Both the position numbers and the translations under genes were made by a program. Below the pieces are notes generated by a model. It searched no databases. It was not told the origin of the DNA and saw only the letters and a list, made by a program, of their open reading frames with translations. Shown here one piece after another: positions 18,205 through 27,120 of a DNA stretch of 64,000 bases; positions within the stretch are counted from its first letter, which is position 1, and every line of letters begins with the position of its first letter. Origin of the DNA: Hymenobacter psoromatis (GTDB lineage Bacteria; Bacteroidota; Bacteroidia; Cytophagales; Hymenobacteraceae); NCBI GenBank assembly GCA_001596155.1, contig CP014771.1, positions 2,728,001 to 2,792,000 of the forward strand, read 5' to 3'.

Positions 18205-19379
18205 CTACTGGTCGCCTTCCGGTATTGTATATAACAGATACTCCGCAGGCTGCTAGTGAGTTTCAGCAAGCTTACCTACGGGAGCTAGATTTACTAGTGG
18301 CCACTACGCCAGCTGATGTCTTACGTATTTGTACGGAGCAGCCCAGCACTTTCACAGCTATTCTGAATGCTGCCAACCCTAGTTCGCCCCTGGGCCTGCG
18401 CTTAATGCGGATGCTCCGCAACGAGCAGGGAATAACGCAACCCATCTTGTGGCTGGCAGAAACGGATATTGCCCCAGGGGTGCGGTCGATGATGCTGGAA
18501 ATAGGGGGTAGCGACGTTTTTGTGCGAGATACCAGCCAATCCTATTTGCTCACGCGGCTTGATTTCTTGGTTCGGCCGCGCGCACTGCCTGCCAATGTTG
18601 TCAGTATGCAAGGGCTGCGTATGCCGCAAAGCAAACGCATTCTGGATGTTCTGGTGGCAGGTGGAGCCCTGGTAGTATTATCGCCTCTGCTTTTACTGAT
18701 TGGCGCGATAATCAAGCTGGAATCCCGTGGTCCGGTGTTCTACTACTCCTACCGGGTAGGGGCAGGCTACAAAGTATTTAAGTTTTGGAAGTTGCGGTCC
18801 ATGCGTTCAGATGCTGATAAGCTTCTGGCCACGATGAAAGACCTGAACCAGTACCAGCTGGCTCCTGCTGCCGACGTAGCCGGTATGCCCAATCAGCTCT
18901 GTGCTACCTGCCTGGCAGCCGGCAACCGCTGCCTGCAACAACTTATTGACGAGCGCGGGCAAGTAATTTGTGAGAAACACTACCGCGCGCAACAGAAAGC
19001 GAGTGAGGCCCCGGCTTTCATTAAAATTGTGAATGACCCACGGGTGACGCGCATCGGGCGCTTTTTGCGCAATACCAGTATTGACGAGCTACCACAGCTT
19101 TTCAATGTATTGCGAGGCGATATGTCACTGGTTGGTAACCGGCCGCTGCCTCTTTATGAAGCAGAAAAACTACTTACTGATGAACACTCGCAGCGTTTTC
19201 TGGCGCCGGCCGGCATAACCGGGCTGTGGCAAGTGAGCCGACGCGGGCAAGGCGGCGACCAGTCGGAGCAGGAGCGCAAGGAGCTCGACAACGAGTATGC
19301 CCGCAACTTCTCCCTGACCAATGATATTAAAATCATTTTAAAAACTATTCCCGCTTTGTTTCAGAAAGAGAATGTATGA
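18195..19379 (+). CDS. Initiating sugar transferase with N-terminal pseudo-receiver and Cys-rich insert
   Basis: This 394-aa protein has three parts. Residues about 8-128 look like a degenerate receiver fold ([16 protein letters not shown] to [15 protein letters not shown]) without the acidic pair, acceptor Asp or Lys. A membrane helix lies at 149-173. The rest is a bacterial sugar transferase (WcaJ/ExoY type), with [43 protein letters not shown] and [12 protein letters not shown]. It transfers a sugar phosphate to undecaprenyl phosphate to start repeat-unit assembly. Between the two catalytic blocks an insert of about 55 residues contains Cys236, Cys239, Cys246, Cys259 and His262, a possible zinc site. 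It overlaps the receiver gene by 10 nt and the TolC-like gene by 4 nt. Confidence 0.9.
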   Translation: MELTTGRLPVLYITDTPQAASEFQQAYLRELDLLVATTPADVLRICTEQPSTFTAILNAANPSSPLGLRLMRMLRNEQGITQPILWLAETDIAPGVRSMMLEIGGSDVFVRDTSQSYLLTRLDFLVRPRALPANVVSMQGLRMPQSKRILDVLVAGGALVVLSPLLLLIGAIIKLESRGPVFYYSYRVGAGYKVFKFWKLRSMRSDADKLLATMKDLNQYQLAPAADVAGMPNQLCATCLAAGNRCLQQLIDERGQVICEKHYRAQQKASEAPAFIKIVNDPRVTRIGRFLRNTSIDELPQLFNVLRGDMSLVGNRPLPLYEAEKLLTDEHSQRFLAPAGITGLWQVSRRGQGGDQSEQERKELDNEYARNFSLTNDIKIILKTIPALFQKENV

Positions 19380-20131
19380 AGAATAAGCTCGTAGCCGTTT
19401 TGGCATTGGCTTTGGTGCTACCCGGAGGTAGCGCGTTAGCGCAGACTACTTCGAATTCAGACCCAGCTCCGGCTTGGCAAACCACTTTTTTTGAATCGCC
19501 CTCCGTGGCAATTCCGTTGCTTACGGCGGCGGTTATACGTTACTCGGCACAAATAAAACTTCTCGATATCGAGAAGCTTATTGCAAAACAAGACATACAG
19601 GTCACGAAGAAAAATATTGTAAATGGAATAGCGGGCGGAGGCACCTATAGCTATGGTAACCAAGGTGGTATCGGCACCCCTGTGCCAGGCAACCCTACTC
19701 AATTCAATACTTACAACGCCAGTCGCTACTCAGCTGGGGCGAGCGTGGCAATATCGCTAGCCCAACTGCTCAGCCGCCACAACCTGATTAATCGTGACAA
19801 GCTTAATCTGCAACGCACGGAGGCTACCCGCCAAGACCGGGAAGACCAGATTAAACAGTCAGTTATTCAGCTTTATCAAAACGTGGTATTGGCTAAAAAA
19901 CTGCTTGGCCTGCAACAAGAGTCTTATGTGACGGTGCAAAGCACCTATCGTTTGACCGAAAAACAGTTTCGGGCTGGGCAGGTGGCCTTACCCGACTTTT
20001 CATTAGCTACAGGCCAGCTTAATAGCTCGGCCGTGGCCCTGGAGACGGCGCGCAATCAGTACGAAACATCGTTCATGCTTTTGGAGGCCCTCACTGGCAC
20101 CAAGATTTCCACTATACTGTCTGCCCCATGA
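19376..20131 (+). CDS. Short TolC-like outer membrane protein of the EPS operon
   Basis: This 251-aa protein has a signal peptide (cleaved near ALAQ, residue 23) followed by long amphipathic helices rich in Gln, Leu and Ala (LLDIEKLIAKQDIQVTKK; EDQIKQSVIQLYQNVVLAKK; EKQFRAGQVALPDFSLATGQ). The RAGQVALPDFSLA segment is characteristic of the outer membrane efflux protein repeat. Usual TolC proteins have two such repeats and about 450 aa; this one has a single repeat. In Bacteroidota EPS operons such half-size proteins occur beside Wzz-like genes. It may trimerise or pair with the copolymerase for export (inference). The start overlaps the previous stop (ATGA), and the stop overlaps the next start. 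Confidence 0.8.
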   Translation: MKNKLVAVLALALVLPGGSALAQTTSNSDPAPAWQTTFFESPSVAIPLLTAAVIRYSAQIKLLDIEKLIAKQDIQVTKKNIVNGIAGGGTYSYGNQGGIGTPVPGNPTQFNTYNASRYSAGASVAISLAQLLSRHNLINRDKLNLQRTEATRQDREDQIKQSVIQLYQNVVLAKKLLGLQQESYVTVQSTYRLTEKQFRAGQVALPDFSLATGQLNSSAVALETARNQYETSFMLLEALTGTKISTILSAP

Positions 20132-22260
20132 GTCTTTCTGATGTATGGCGCCTGCTGGTTCGCCATTGGTTACTGCTGTTGCTGGTTCCGCTAGTACTCA
20201 GTGTATCAACTTATTACTTTGCTCGTCACCTACCCCAGACTTATAGCTCAGATACCACTATCTACACGGGCATTGCTTCGGGTTACTCGCTAACGGGTAA
20301 TGCGGCCGCCGACTACTCAGTCACCAGCAACGCCTTTGATAACCTGGTCAACATAATTACCTCGCGCTCTACTAAGGAGGAGGTTATTTACCAGCTACTG
20401 GCCAATCACCTCTGGCAAACCCAGCAGGACCCGGCGCTACTCAATGTCGCGCCTTACGAAAGCCTGCGGGATAATTTTCCGGCCGCTCTGCGCCACCGGC
20501 TGACTGGCTCCAGCGAAGCTGCTACCCTCGATTCTGTGCATCGCTATGGCCGGGCCAACAACACAAATGAGCTATATAATTTATTAAACTCGACTAACTC
20601 CACTTACTCCATTGCTTCGCTGAGTAAGATTGCCGCCTCGCGCATCGCGTCCAGCGACCTTATCCGGCTTGAGTACGAGACGTATAACCCTGAGCTGTGC
20701 CAATACACGCTGAGCTTATTCACCCAGGTATTTCTTGCTGAGTCTAAGAACTTGCGGGAGGGTCAGACGAATACGGTTATTGCCTACTACGATAAAGAAG
20801 TGAAGGAAGCCAAGGCCCGCCTGGATAAAGCGGAGGCCGCCAACTTGTCTATTAATCGCGATAATAACATCATTAACTACGATGAGCAGGCGAAAGGAGT
20901 AGCCATGCAAAAGGATGCCTTAGCTACTGAGCTTAACCAAGTTAGCCAGCAGTATGCAGGTGCTTTTGCTTCGCTGAAAGCTATTGGGCAACGCATGGGT
21001 GGCAAGCAAGAAGCTTTGCTGAATAGCAACCAACTGCTGGCTCAGCGCCAAAAGCTGGGGCGCGTAACCTCCGCGTTGACCGACCAGAAATTCTTTAATC
21101 AGACAAGTGAGTCGCCCAGCTTGGCCAAAACCAAACAGCTGCAAGACGAAGCCGACAAGCTCGCGCAGGACATGCAGAGCAGCGTTGATAAATACTACGC
21201 CCACACCAACAGCGTGGAGGGAATTCCGAATAAGGAACTTGCCAATGAGTGGGTGCAGGACATGGTGCAGGTAGAGTCGTATCGCGCCAAGATTGGAGTG
21301 TTGCGGCAGCGGATGCAGTCTTTTGATAAGGAGTATCAGCGCATGGCTCCGCTGGGCGCTACGCTGAAGAAGAATGAGCGCGAGATTGAACTGGCGCAAA
21401 AGGCTTATCTGGACGTGCTAGCGAGACTCGACGCCAGCAAGTCGACGCAACAAAACACGCAGCTTACCTCCAACCTCAAGATTATTGACCCGCCGAACCT
21501 GCCACTCCATCCCAAAACTAGCAAGCTGCTGCTTTTGGTGCTCACGAGTGGGGTTGGCGGCTTTGTGTTTGCGGCTAGCCTGGTGCTGGGGCTTGGCTTG
21601 TTAGACCGTTCGCTCAAGAAGCCGTCGGTGGCCGCGCAACGCATTGGCCTACCCGTGGCTGGCATGTTGCTGGATGCCCATAAGCCTACGAAGCTATTAG
21701 CCGCTTCACAACAGCGGAATCTCAACCAGCTTGTTCGCCACATCTTATTGCAGGCCAATACGCCGCCGGCCCCTACCCCCTTCGTAATAGGCATTTTCAG
21801 CGTGCAGCAACAAGCCGCTAAAACTACGCTCTGCCAGTCATTGGCGCAGCGCTGCCACCAAATGGGAGTGCCTACTTTAGTGCTTTATCCTGGCAATGAC
21901 GAGCGCGACGAGCAACTGGAAGACGAGGTACCCTCGCTCTTTTACCAAGCTGAAATGGCGGCGGTACAAGGTTGGCAAATTGACCAGCTTATTCAACACG
22001 CTATTCCGAAGCGTATGATGACGCATAGCGCGCCCAACGTGCAGTTGATTTTTATTGAGTTTCCGGCCCTGCGCGAAGAAGCGGTACCGGTAGGCGTGCT
22101 CCGGCAGCTGCACCTCGTGTTCCTGACCGTGCCAGCCAACCGGGCTTGGAGCCCCGCCGACAACCAAACAATGGAACGGTTGCGGGCGGCTACTTCCGCG
22201 CCAGTGGAAGTTGTTTTGGCAGGGGTAGCACCCCATCATAGCGAAGAAGCATTCGCCTGA
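20128..22260 (+). CDS. Polysaccharide copolymerase (Wzz/GumC-like) with degenerate kinase domain
   Basis: This 710-aa inner membrane protein controls chain length and export of the polysaccharide. It has an N-terminal helix (about residues 13-31), a long periplasmic region with coiled coils (about 200-440), the Pro-rich motif IIDPPNLPLHPKTSK, and a second helix (about 468-490). The C-terminal 150 residues look like a BY-kinase/ParA fold (FVIGIFSVQQQAAKTTLC, then VLYPGNDERDEQLED), as in fused GumC-kinase proteins. The Walker A loop has QQQAAKTT where G-x-G-K-T/S is expected, and no Tyr cluster follows, so kinase activity is doubtful. It overlaps the TolC-like gene by 4 nt. Confidence 0.85.
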   Translation: MSLSDVWRLLVRHWLLLLLVPLVLSVSTYYFARHLPQTYSSDTTIYTGIASGYSLTGNAAADYSVTSNAFDNLVNIITSRSTKEEVIYQLLANHLWQTQQDPALLNVAPYESLRDNFPAALRHRLTGSSEAATLDSVHRYGRANNTNELYNLLNSTNSTYSIASLSKIAASRIASSDLIRLEYETYNPELCQYTLSLFTQVFLAESKNLREGQTNTVIAYYDKEVKEAKARLDKAEAANLSINRDNNIINYDEQAKGVAMQKDALATELNQVSQQYAGAFASLKAIGQRMGGKQEALLNSNQLLAQRQKLGRVTSALTDQKFFNQTSESPSLAKTKQLQDEADKLAQDMQSSVDKYYAHTNSVEGIPNKELANEWVQDMVQVESYRAKIGVLRQRMQSFDKEYQRMAPLGATLKKNEREIELAQKAYLDVLARLDASKSTQQNTQLTSNLKIIDPPNLPLHPKTSKLLLLVLTSGVGGFVFAASLVLGLGLLDRSLKKPSVAAQRIGLPVAGMLLDAHKPTKLLAASQQRNLNQLVRHILLQANTPPAPTPFVIGIFSVQQQAAKTTLCQSLAQRCHQMGVPTLVLYPGNDERDEQLEDEVPSLFYQAEMAAVQGWQIDQLIQHAIPKRMMTHSAPNVQLIFIEFPALREEAVPVGVLRQLHLVFLTVPANRAWSPADNQTMERLRAATSAPVEVVLAGVAPHHSEEAFA

Positions 22261-22452
22261 ATGACGGCGCGCGCCAGGTTGACCTTCTGCCCGTCGCGGC
22301 TCTCGCAAACCAGGCCCGGCCCTACTCGCTACCCGTATGCTTTTTCTTCCCACCAAGCCACCCGGCAACTCTCACACTTTCTCTTTCACTGCTTTTAAGC
22401 ATCTATTTTCAAGGACCAGCACTTGCTTACCGCTCGGCCCGCCAACTTGGTC

Positions 22453-23361
22453 ATGAATAAACCGCTGGTTTCTATTATTTCCATCAACTATAAGCAAGCC
22501 AGCATTACGTGTGAAATGCTGGCGTCGCTCCAGCGTATCACCTACCCGAACGTGGAAGTAATTGTGGTTGACAATGCCTCGCCGGAGAAAGAGGTGCAGC
22601 CCATTGCGGACCAATTTCCGCAGGTTACACTCATTCGCTCGGCCGAAAACCTGGGCTTTGCCGGGGGCAACAACTTAGGTATTGCCGTGGCAAAGGGCAA
22701 ATATTTGCTTTTTCTCAACAACGACACGGAAGTAACACCCGGCTTTTTGGAACCGTTGGTTGACGTATTTGAGACTACCCCCTCGGCGGGCGTTGCCTCG
22801 CCCAAGTTGATTTTTTACGGCACCGACAATCTGATTCAATACGCCGGCTGTAGTGAAATCAATCCCTGGACGGGCCGCAGCGTGACGGTCGGGCTCCTGG
22901 AGAAAGACCACGGTCAGCACAACACCTCTTCCGAGACTGCATTGGCGCATGGGGCCGCCATGATGGTGCCGATGGAATTGATTCGAAAAGTAGGTTTGAT
23001 GCCCGCGCTATACTTCCTGTATTACGAAGAGCTTGACTGGTGCGAGATGATAAAGCGCGCGGGTTACCAGTGTCACTACGTGGCCAACTCGACCGTGTAC
23101 CACAAAGAGTCGGCTTCGGTGGGGCAGGGCTCCGTTTTGCGCACTTACTATATGTACCGCAACCGGCTGCTGTTTATGCGCCGCAACGCGACGGGCGTGC
23201 AGTTTTGGAGCGGTGCGCTGTTTTTCTTGTTCGTAGCCGTGCCGAAGCAGGGCTTACTTTTTTCTCTGCGGCGGCAAGGTGACTATCTGCGGGCATTGTA
23301 TCGCGGCCTCAAATGGCACTTGGGCACGCAGAATGTTCACCAAAACCAATTTTTATCATGA
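22453..23361 (+). CDS. Glycosyltransferase family 2 (rhamnosyltransferase-like)
   Basis: This 302-aa GT2 enzyme has the GT-A fold motifs VSIISINYKQASIT, VIVVDNASPE, NLGFAGGNNLGI, the metal-binding LFLNNDTEV and the acceptor-side YYEELDWCEMIKRAG. These together resemble WbbL-type rhamnosyltransferases. It would add a sugar from a nucleotide donor to the lipid-linked repeat unit on the cytoplasmic face of the membrane. A hydrophobic stretch (ALFFLFVAVPKQGLLF) near the C terminus suggests membrane contact. Ten further codons precede the chosen ATG at 22453, but alignment begins at MNKPLVSI. The stop overlaps the ATG of the next gene. Confidence 0.9.
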   Translation: MNKPLVSIISINYKQASITCEMLASLQRITYPNVEVIVVDNASPEKEVQPIADQFPQVTLIRSAENLGFAGGNNLGIAVAKGKYLLFLNNDTEVTPGFLEPLVDVFETTPSAGVASPKLIFYGTDNLIQYAGCSEINPWTGRSVTVGLLEKDHGQHNTSSETALAHGAAMMVPMELIRKVGLMPALYFLYYEELDWCEMIKRAGYQCHYVANSTVYHKESASVGQGSVLRTYYMYRNRLLFMRRNATGVQFWSGALFFLFVAVPKQGLLFSLRRQGDYLRALYRGLKWHLGTQNVHQNQFLS

Positions 23362-24560
23362 GCATTCTCCTGACTTTGCTGTCTGGCGTGCTATATGTGG
23401 TGGGCGTGTTCTTGCTACTCAACGTCTGCTATCTGCTATTTTTTGCCATCGCCGGGCACCGCAAGCTGGCTCCGCTGCCAGCAGTGACTACCGCTGCTGC
23501 CCGCCGCATGTGCGTGCTCATGCCTGCCTATCATACCGACGCGGTTATCCTGCAAACGGCACCAGTGGCCCAACGCCATGCTTACGCAGGCAAAGCACAG
23601 GTGCAAGTGATTGCGGATGGCTTGCAGCCTGCTACCGTGCAAACGCTTCGGCAACAAGGCATTGGGGTAGTAGAAGTGGTATTTGAAAAAAGCACGAAGG
23701 GCAAAGCCCTCCTTGCCGCGCTGACTTCACTGCCCGCCGCCGACTACGATGTGGCCGTGGTGCTCGACGTGGATAATGTGATGGCCCCAGGCTTTCTCAA
23801 CCAAGTGAACCAGGCCTTCGCGGCCGGCTACCGGGTGGTGCAAGGGCACCGCACGGCGAAAAACCTCGACTCGCCATTCGCGGTGCTCGATGCCTGCAAT
23901 GAGGAGATAAACAATCATATCTACCGCCAGGGCCACGCCAGCCTGGGTTTATCGGCCGCACTTATCGGTTCGGGAATGGCCTTCGAGTATGCTTTTGTAA
24001 AGCAGTTGCTTGAGGATATTGGCGACACGCCGGGCGAGGACAAGGAAATGGATTTCCGCATCCTGAAGGCCGGCCTGAAAATCGGCTACCTGCCCGAGGC
24101 CTACGTATTGGACGAAAAAATCCCTAATTCCCAAGCTTTTACCACGCAACGCACCCGCTGGCTGGCCGCCCAGCTGGAGTTTCTGAAAAAGTATTTTTGG
24201 GAAGGGCCGGTGCAACTGATGCGCGGCAACTTCGAGTTTTTTGATAAAGTGCTGCAAACGCTTTTGGTACCCCGTATTCTGCTGCTAGGGATACTTGGGC
24301 TGTTGTTGCTGGTTTCCGGGCTTATACGGCCGGTGGGGCCAGGACCCTGGTTCTGGGCGATGCTGCTGGCCGGCACAAGCGCGGCATTGTTTTTATCACT
24401 GCCCGCCCGGCTTTACAACCGGCAGGTGGCGCGGGCAGTTTTGCACCTGCCGCTGGCGCTGGTTTCTATGGTGTTAGCCCTGCTTCAAATGAAAAAAGCC
24501 AAGGCTTCTTTCATGCCTACCCCCCACGCAGCTACCAGCGTTGAAACGCCCCTGCCTTAA
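23358..24560 (+). CDS. Membrane-bound GT2 glycosyltransferase (cellulose-synthase-like)
   Basis: This 400-aa enzyme has an N-terminal membrane helix (about residues 5-30), a GT2 catalytic core with VVLDVDNVM, GEDKEMDFRIL and QRTRW (the Q-x-x-R-W-type motif of processive enzymes), and three C-terminal helices around residues 292-375. The ATG overlaps the previous stop (ATGA), which fixes the start. Enzymes of this plan often add the first or backbone sugars while engaging a membrane-bound acceptor. Here it works in an operon with many single-addition transferases, so the processive label is uncertain. Confidence 0.85.
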   Translation: MSILLTLLSGVLYVVGVFLLLNVCYLLFFAIAGHRKLAPLPAVTTAAARRMCVLMPAYHTDAVILQTAPVAQRHAYAGKAQVQVIADGLQPATVQTLRQQGIGVVEVVFEKSTKGKALLAALTSLPAADYDVAVVLDVDNVMAPGFLNQVNQAFAAGYRVVQGHRTAKNLDSPFAVLDACNEEINNHIYRQGHASLGLSAALIGSGMAFEYAFVKQLLEDIGDTPGEDKEMDFRILKAGLKIGYLPEAYVLDEKIPNSQAFTTQRTRWLAAQLEFLKKYFWEGPVQLMRGNFEFFDKVLQTLLVPRILLLGILGLLLLVSGLIRPVGPGPWFWAMLLAGTSAALFLSLPARLYNRQVARAVLHLPLALVSMVLALLQMKKAKASFMPTPHAATSVETPLP

Positions 24561-24572
24561 AGTCAACCTTCT

Positions 24573-24677
24573 ATGCCTTGGGCTATTGTTTTTTTACCTG
24601 CTCTTGCCTGCCTGTTACTGGGTGTGCGGCAAGGCCTACGCGCCAAGCCTCCCAAGCGCTCCGCACGTTTTCCGTAA
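24573..24677 (+). CDS. 34-aa single-helix membrane peptide in the EPS operon
   Basis: This small reading frame lies in the 120-nt gap between two glycosyltransferase genes, starting 13 nt after one stop and ending 3 nt before the next ATG. It encodes MPWAIVFLPALACLLLGV, a hydrophobic helix, followed by a strongly basic tail (RQGLRAKPPKRSARF). This is the layout of small bacterial membrane peptides that bind larger membrane proteins. The tight spacing supports translation, but there is no homology evidence. Confidence 0.45.
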   Translation: MPWAIVFLPALACLLLGVRQGLRAKPPKRSARFP

Positions 24678-24680
24678 GGT

Positions 24681-25877
24681 ATGAAAGACCAAAACATCAT
24701 CATGGTATGCCAGCAGAACTGGGACCTTGGCATTGGGTCTAATGCCAAGAATTTGGCAAAGGAATTTGCCAAGCAAAACCGAGTATTGTACGTAAATATT
24801 CCCTTGGATGTCAATACCTTGCTGCGCGGCTATCGCCGCCCGGAAGTTCGCAAGAAGTTCCGCGTGGTATTGGGGCAGCTCGCGGGCCTGGCCCAGGTAG
24901 AACCTAATCTGTGGGTATACACGCCAGATACCCTATGCTTATCGGTTAACTGGCTGTCCTCCAAGTCGCTGTTCAGCGCTCTTAATCAATTCAATAGCAA
25001 GCTTCTGGCTAACAGCATTCAGAAGGCTACCCGTGAGCTCGGGTTTGACGCTTACTACTTATTTCAGGATGGCATCGTCTTTCACGCCCTAGATTTGCCG
25101 CGGCAGCTGCGGGCAGTGAAATTTGTGTACTACCTGCGCGACTACATGCTAACGGTGCCTTACTTCCGCCGGCACGGCCCCTGGGTTGAGGCGCAGGTGA
25201 TGGAGCAGGCCGACCTGGTGGCATCTAACTCAATGTACCTGAATGACTATGCCCGTCGGCACAACCCACGGCACAGCCAGTACATTGGGCAGGGCTGCGT
25301 GCTATCGCTCTATCAGGCACCCGAAGCGCACGCCCTACCCCCCGATTTAGCGGCGGTGCCACATCCTATCATTGGGTACACGGGCTCACTTACTGGTTTG
25401 CGCCTTGATATAGACTTGCTGGTGGCCATTGCCCAAAACCGGCCCGATTGGAGCCTGGTGCTAGTCGGGCCTGAAGACCCTGATTTCCAGCAAAGTATTC
25501 TTCATAAGCTGCCCAATGTGCATTTCTTAGGCCGCAAGGCTCCCGAAGAGCTGCCCGCCTACGTCAGCCACTTTGATATCTGCATTAATCCGCAGGTAAT
25601 CAATGAGGTGACGGTTGGTAACTACCCCCTCAAAATTGACGAATATTTGGCGATGGGCAAGCCAGTGGTGGCCACTCGCACCCGCACTATGGAATTGTTT
25701 GAGCAGCATGTGTACCTGGCCGATGGGCAGGCGCAGTGGCTGCTGCGGCTAGCGCAGGCGCTGGACGAGCCGGATGCGGCCACGCTGACCGCCAGCCGCA
25801 TTGCCTTCGCGCAAAGCCACACCTGGGCGGCAAGTGTCGGGCTACTCTACGAAGCGCTGGAAGCGGCTGACTACTAG
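24681..25877 (+). CDS. Glycosyltransferase family 4-like (GT-B fold)
   Basis: This 398-aa cytoplasmic enzyme has a GT-B fold. The N-terminal half contains VCQQNWDLGIGSNAKNLAKEF and YYLFQDGIVFHAL. The C-terminal donor-binding half contains GYTGSLTGLRLDIDLL, WSLVLVGPEDPDF, VHFLGRKAPEELPAYVSHFD and KIDEYLAMGKPVVATRT, the E-x(7)-E-like region of GT4 enzymes. It transfers a sugar from a nucleotide donor to the growing repeat unit. It starts 3 nt after the 34-aa peptide. Donor and acceptor cannot be predicted. Confidence 0.88.
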   Translation: MKDQNIIMVCQQNWDLGIGSNAKNLAKEFAKQNRVLYVNIPLDVNTLLRGYRRPEVRKKFRVVLGQLAGLAQVEPNLWVYTPDTLCLSVNWLSSKSLFSALNQFNSKLLANSIQKATRELGFDAYYLFQDGIVFHALDLPRQLRAVKFVYYLRDYMLTVPYFRRHGPWVEAQVMEQADLVASNSMYLNDYARRHNPRHSQYIGQGCVLSLYQAPEAHALPPDLAAVPHPIIGYTGSLTGLRLDIDLLVAIAQNRPDWSLVLVGPEDPDFQQSILHKLPNVHFLGRKAPEELPAYVSHFDICINPQVINEVTVGNYPLKIDEYLAMGKPVVATRTRTMELFEQHVYLADGQAQWLLRLAQALDEPDAATLTASRIAFAQSHTWAASVGLLYEALEAADY

Positions 25878-25904
25878 CGGATTTTGTTAAAATTATTTGA
25901 TTTT

Positions 25905-27086
25905 ATGTTTACGACTGCTTCGCCTACGCTCACTATTATCTTTTGGCTCCTGGCCGCGCTGGTGCTCTATACCTACCTGGGCTATGGCGTGGTGGCGTGG
26001 GTGTGGGCGCGCCTGCACGGGTCCCGGCGCTCGGTGCCGGCCGGGCAGTTTGAGCCAGAGGTGACCCTGGTAGTACCGGCCTATAATGAGGGCTCTATTT
26101 TGAGCGCTAAAGTGCGCAACTGCTTGGCCCTGAACTACCCTTCGGCCAAGCTGCACCTGCTCTTTATTACGGATGGCTCGACCGATAACTCGGCCGAGGT
26201 ACTGGCGCCCTACCCCAGCGTGCGGCACCTGCACACGCCCGAGCGCGCTGGCAAAACGGTGGCCGAAAACCGCGCAATCCGCTACGTGACGACCCCCTAC
26301 GTCATCTTCACCGACTGCAACACTACCCTTAACCCCGAGGCCGTGCGCGAGCTGGTGCGGCACTACGCCGACCCAAAGGTGGGAGCGGTATCGGGCGAGA
26401 AGCGGGTGCTGCGCGATGGTAGCACTTCCGGCGCGGGCGAGGGCCTGTACTGGAAATACGAGTCATTTCTGAAACGCTGTGACTCAGATATTTACAGCCT
26501 GATGGGGGCGGCCGGCGAGTTGGTATCCTTCCGCACCTCGCTGTTTAAGCCCCTGGAAAAGGATACGATTCTGGACGACTTTGTGCAGTCGATGCGCATT
26601 GTGGAGGCGGGCTACCAGGTGGTGTACGAGCCAGCTGCGTATGCGCTGGAGCTACCGTCAGCCTCAGTTACGGAGGAAATGGAGCGCAAAACCCGCATCG
26701 CGGCGGGGGGCTGGCAGTCGATGGTACGCCTGCGGGCACTACTCAATCCGTTTGCCCAGCCAGTGGTATTCTTTTTGTACCTCTCGCATCGGGTGTTGCG
26801 CTGGAGTGTGACGCCCCTGGCGCTGGCGCTGCTGCTACCCCTCACGGCCTACCTGGCACTGGCGGGGCCACTTTTTTATACCCTCGCCTTAGGAGCACAG
26901 GTGCTTTTCTACGGGGCCGCGCTGCTGGGCTGGGCACGGTCGGCGCGCCAGCAGTCGGCGGGGCCGCTGCTGGTAGCTATGTACTTTACCATGATGAACA
27001 TAGCCGTGTTTTTAGGTTTCTGGCGCTACGTGCGCAAAGCCCAACCCGCGGCCTGGGCCAAAGCCCAGCGCGTAGTTACTCAATAA
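25905..27086 (+). CDS. GT2 glycosyltransferase with membrane helices
   Basis: This 393-aa enzyme has an N-terminal helix (LTIIFWLLAALVLYTYLGYG), then a GT2 core with VTLVVPAYNEGSIL, LFITDGSTDNSAEVL, IFTDCNTTLN, ILDDFVQSMRIVEAG and RKTRIAAGGWQSMVRL. Three or four helices lie in the last 120 residues. This plan matches membrane GT2 enzymes of the poly-GlcNAc/hyaluronan synthase type. The frame is open from a TTG at 25884, but the ATG at 25905 puts the membrane helix at the normal position. It is the fourth glycosyltransferase in the operon. Confidence 0.87.
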   Translation: MFTTASPTLTIIFWLLAALVLYTYLGYGVVAWVWARLHGSRRSVPAGQFEPEVTLVVPAYNEGSILSAKVRNCLALNYPSAKLHLLFITDGSTDNSAEVLAPYPSVRHLHTPERAGKTVAENRAIRYVTTPYVIFTDCNTTLNPEAVRELVRHYADPKVGAVSGEKRVLRDGSTSGAGEGLYWKYESFLKRCDSDIYSLMGAAGELVSFRTSLFKPLEKDTILDDFVQSMRIVEAGYQVVYEPAAYALELPSASVTEEMERKTRIAAGGWQSMVRLRALLNPFAQPVVFFLYLSHRVLRWSVTPLALALLLPLTAYLALAGPLFYTLALGAQVLFYGAALLGWARSARQQSAGPLLVAMYFTMMNIAVFLGFWRYVRKAQPAAWAKAQRVVTQ

Positions 27087-27120
27087 CTTTTTGCCGGCCA
27101 GTTGAAGATTCCGTATTCCA

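Noticed and set aside
22261..22398. 45-codon frame starting directly after the copolymerase stop codon
   Set aside because: Spacing looks suggestive, but the peptide is Arg/Ser/Pro-rich with no helix or motif; more likely part of the untranslated gap.
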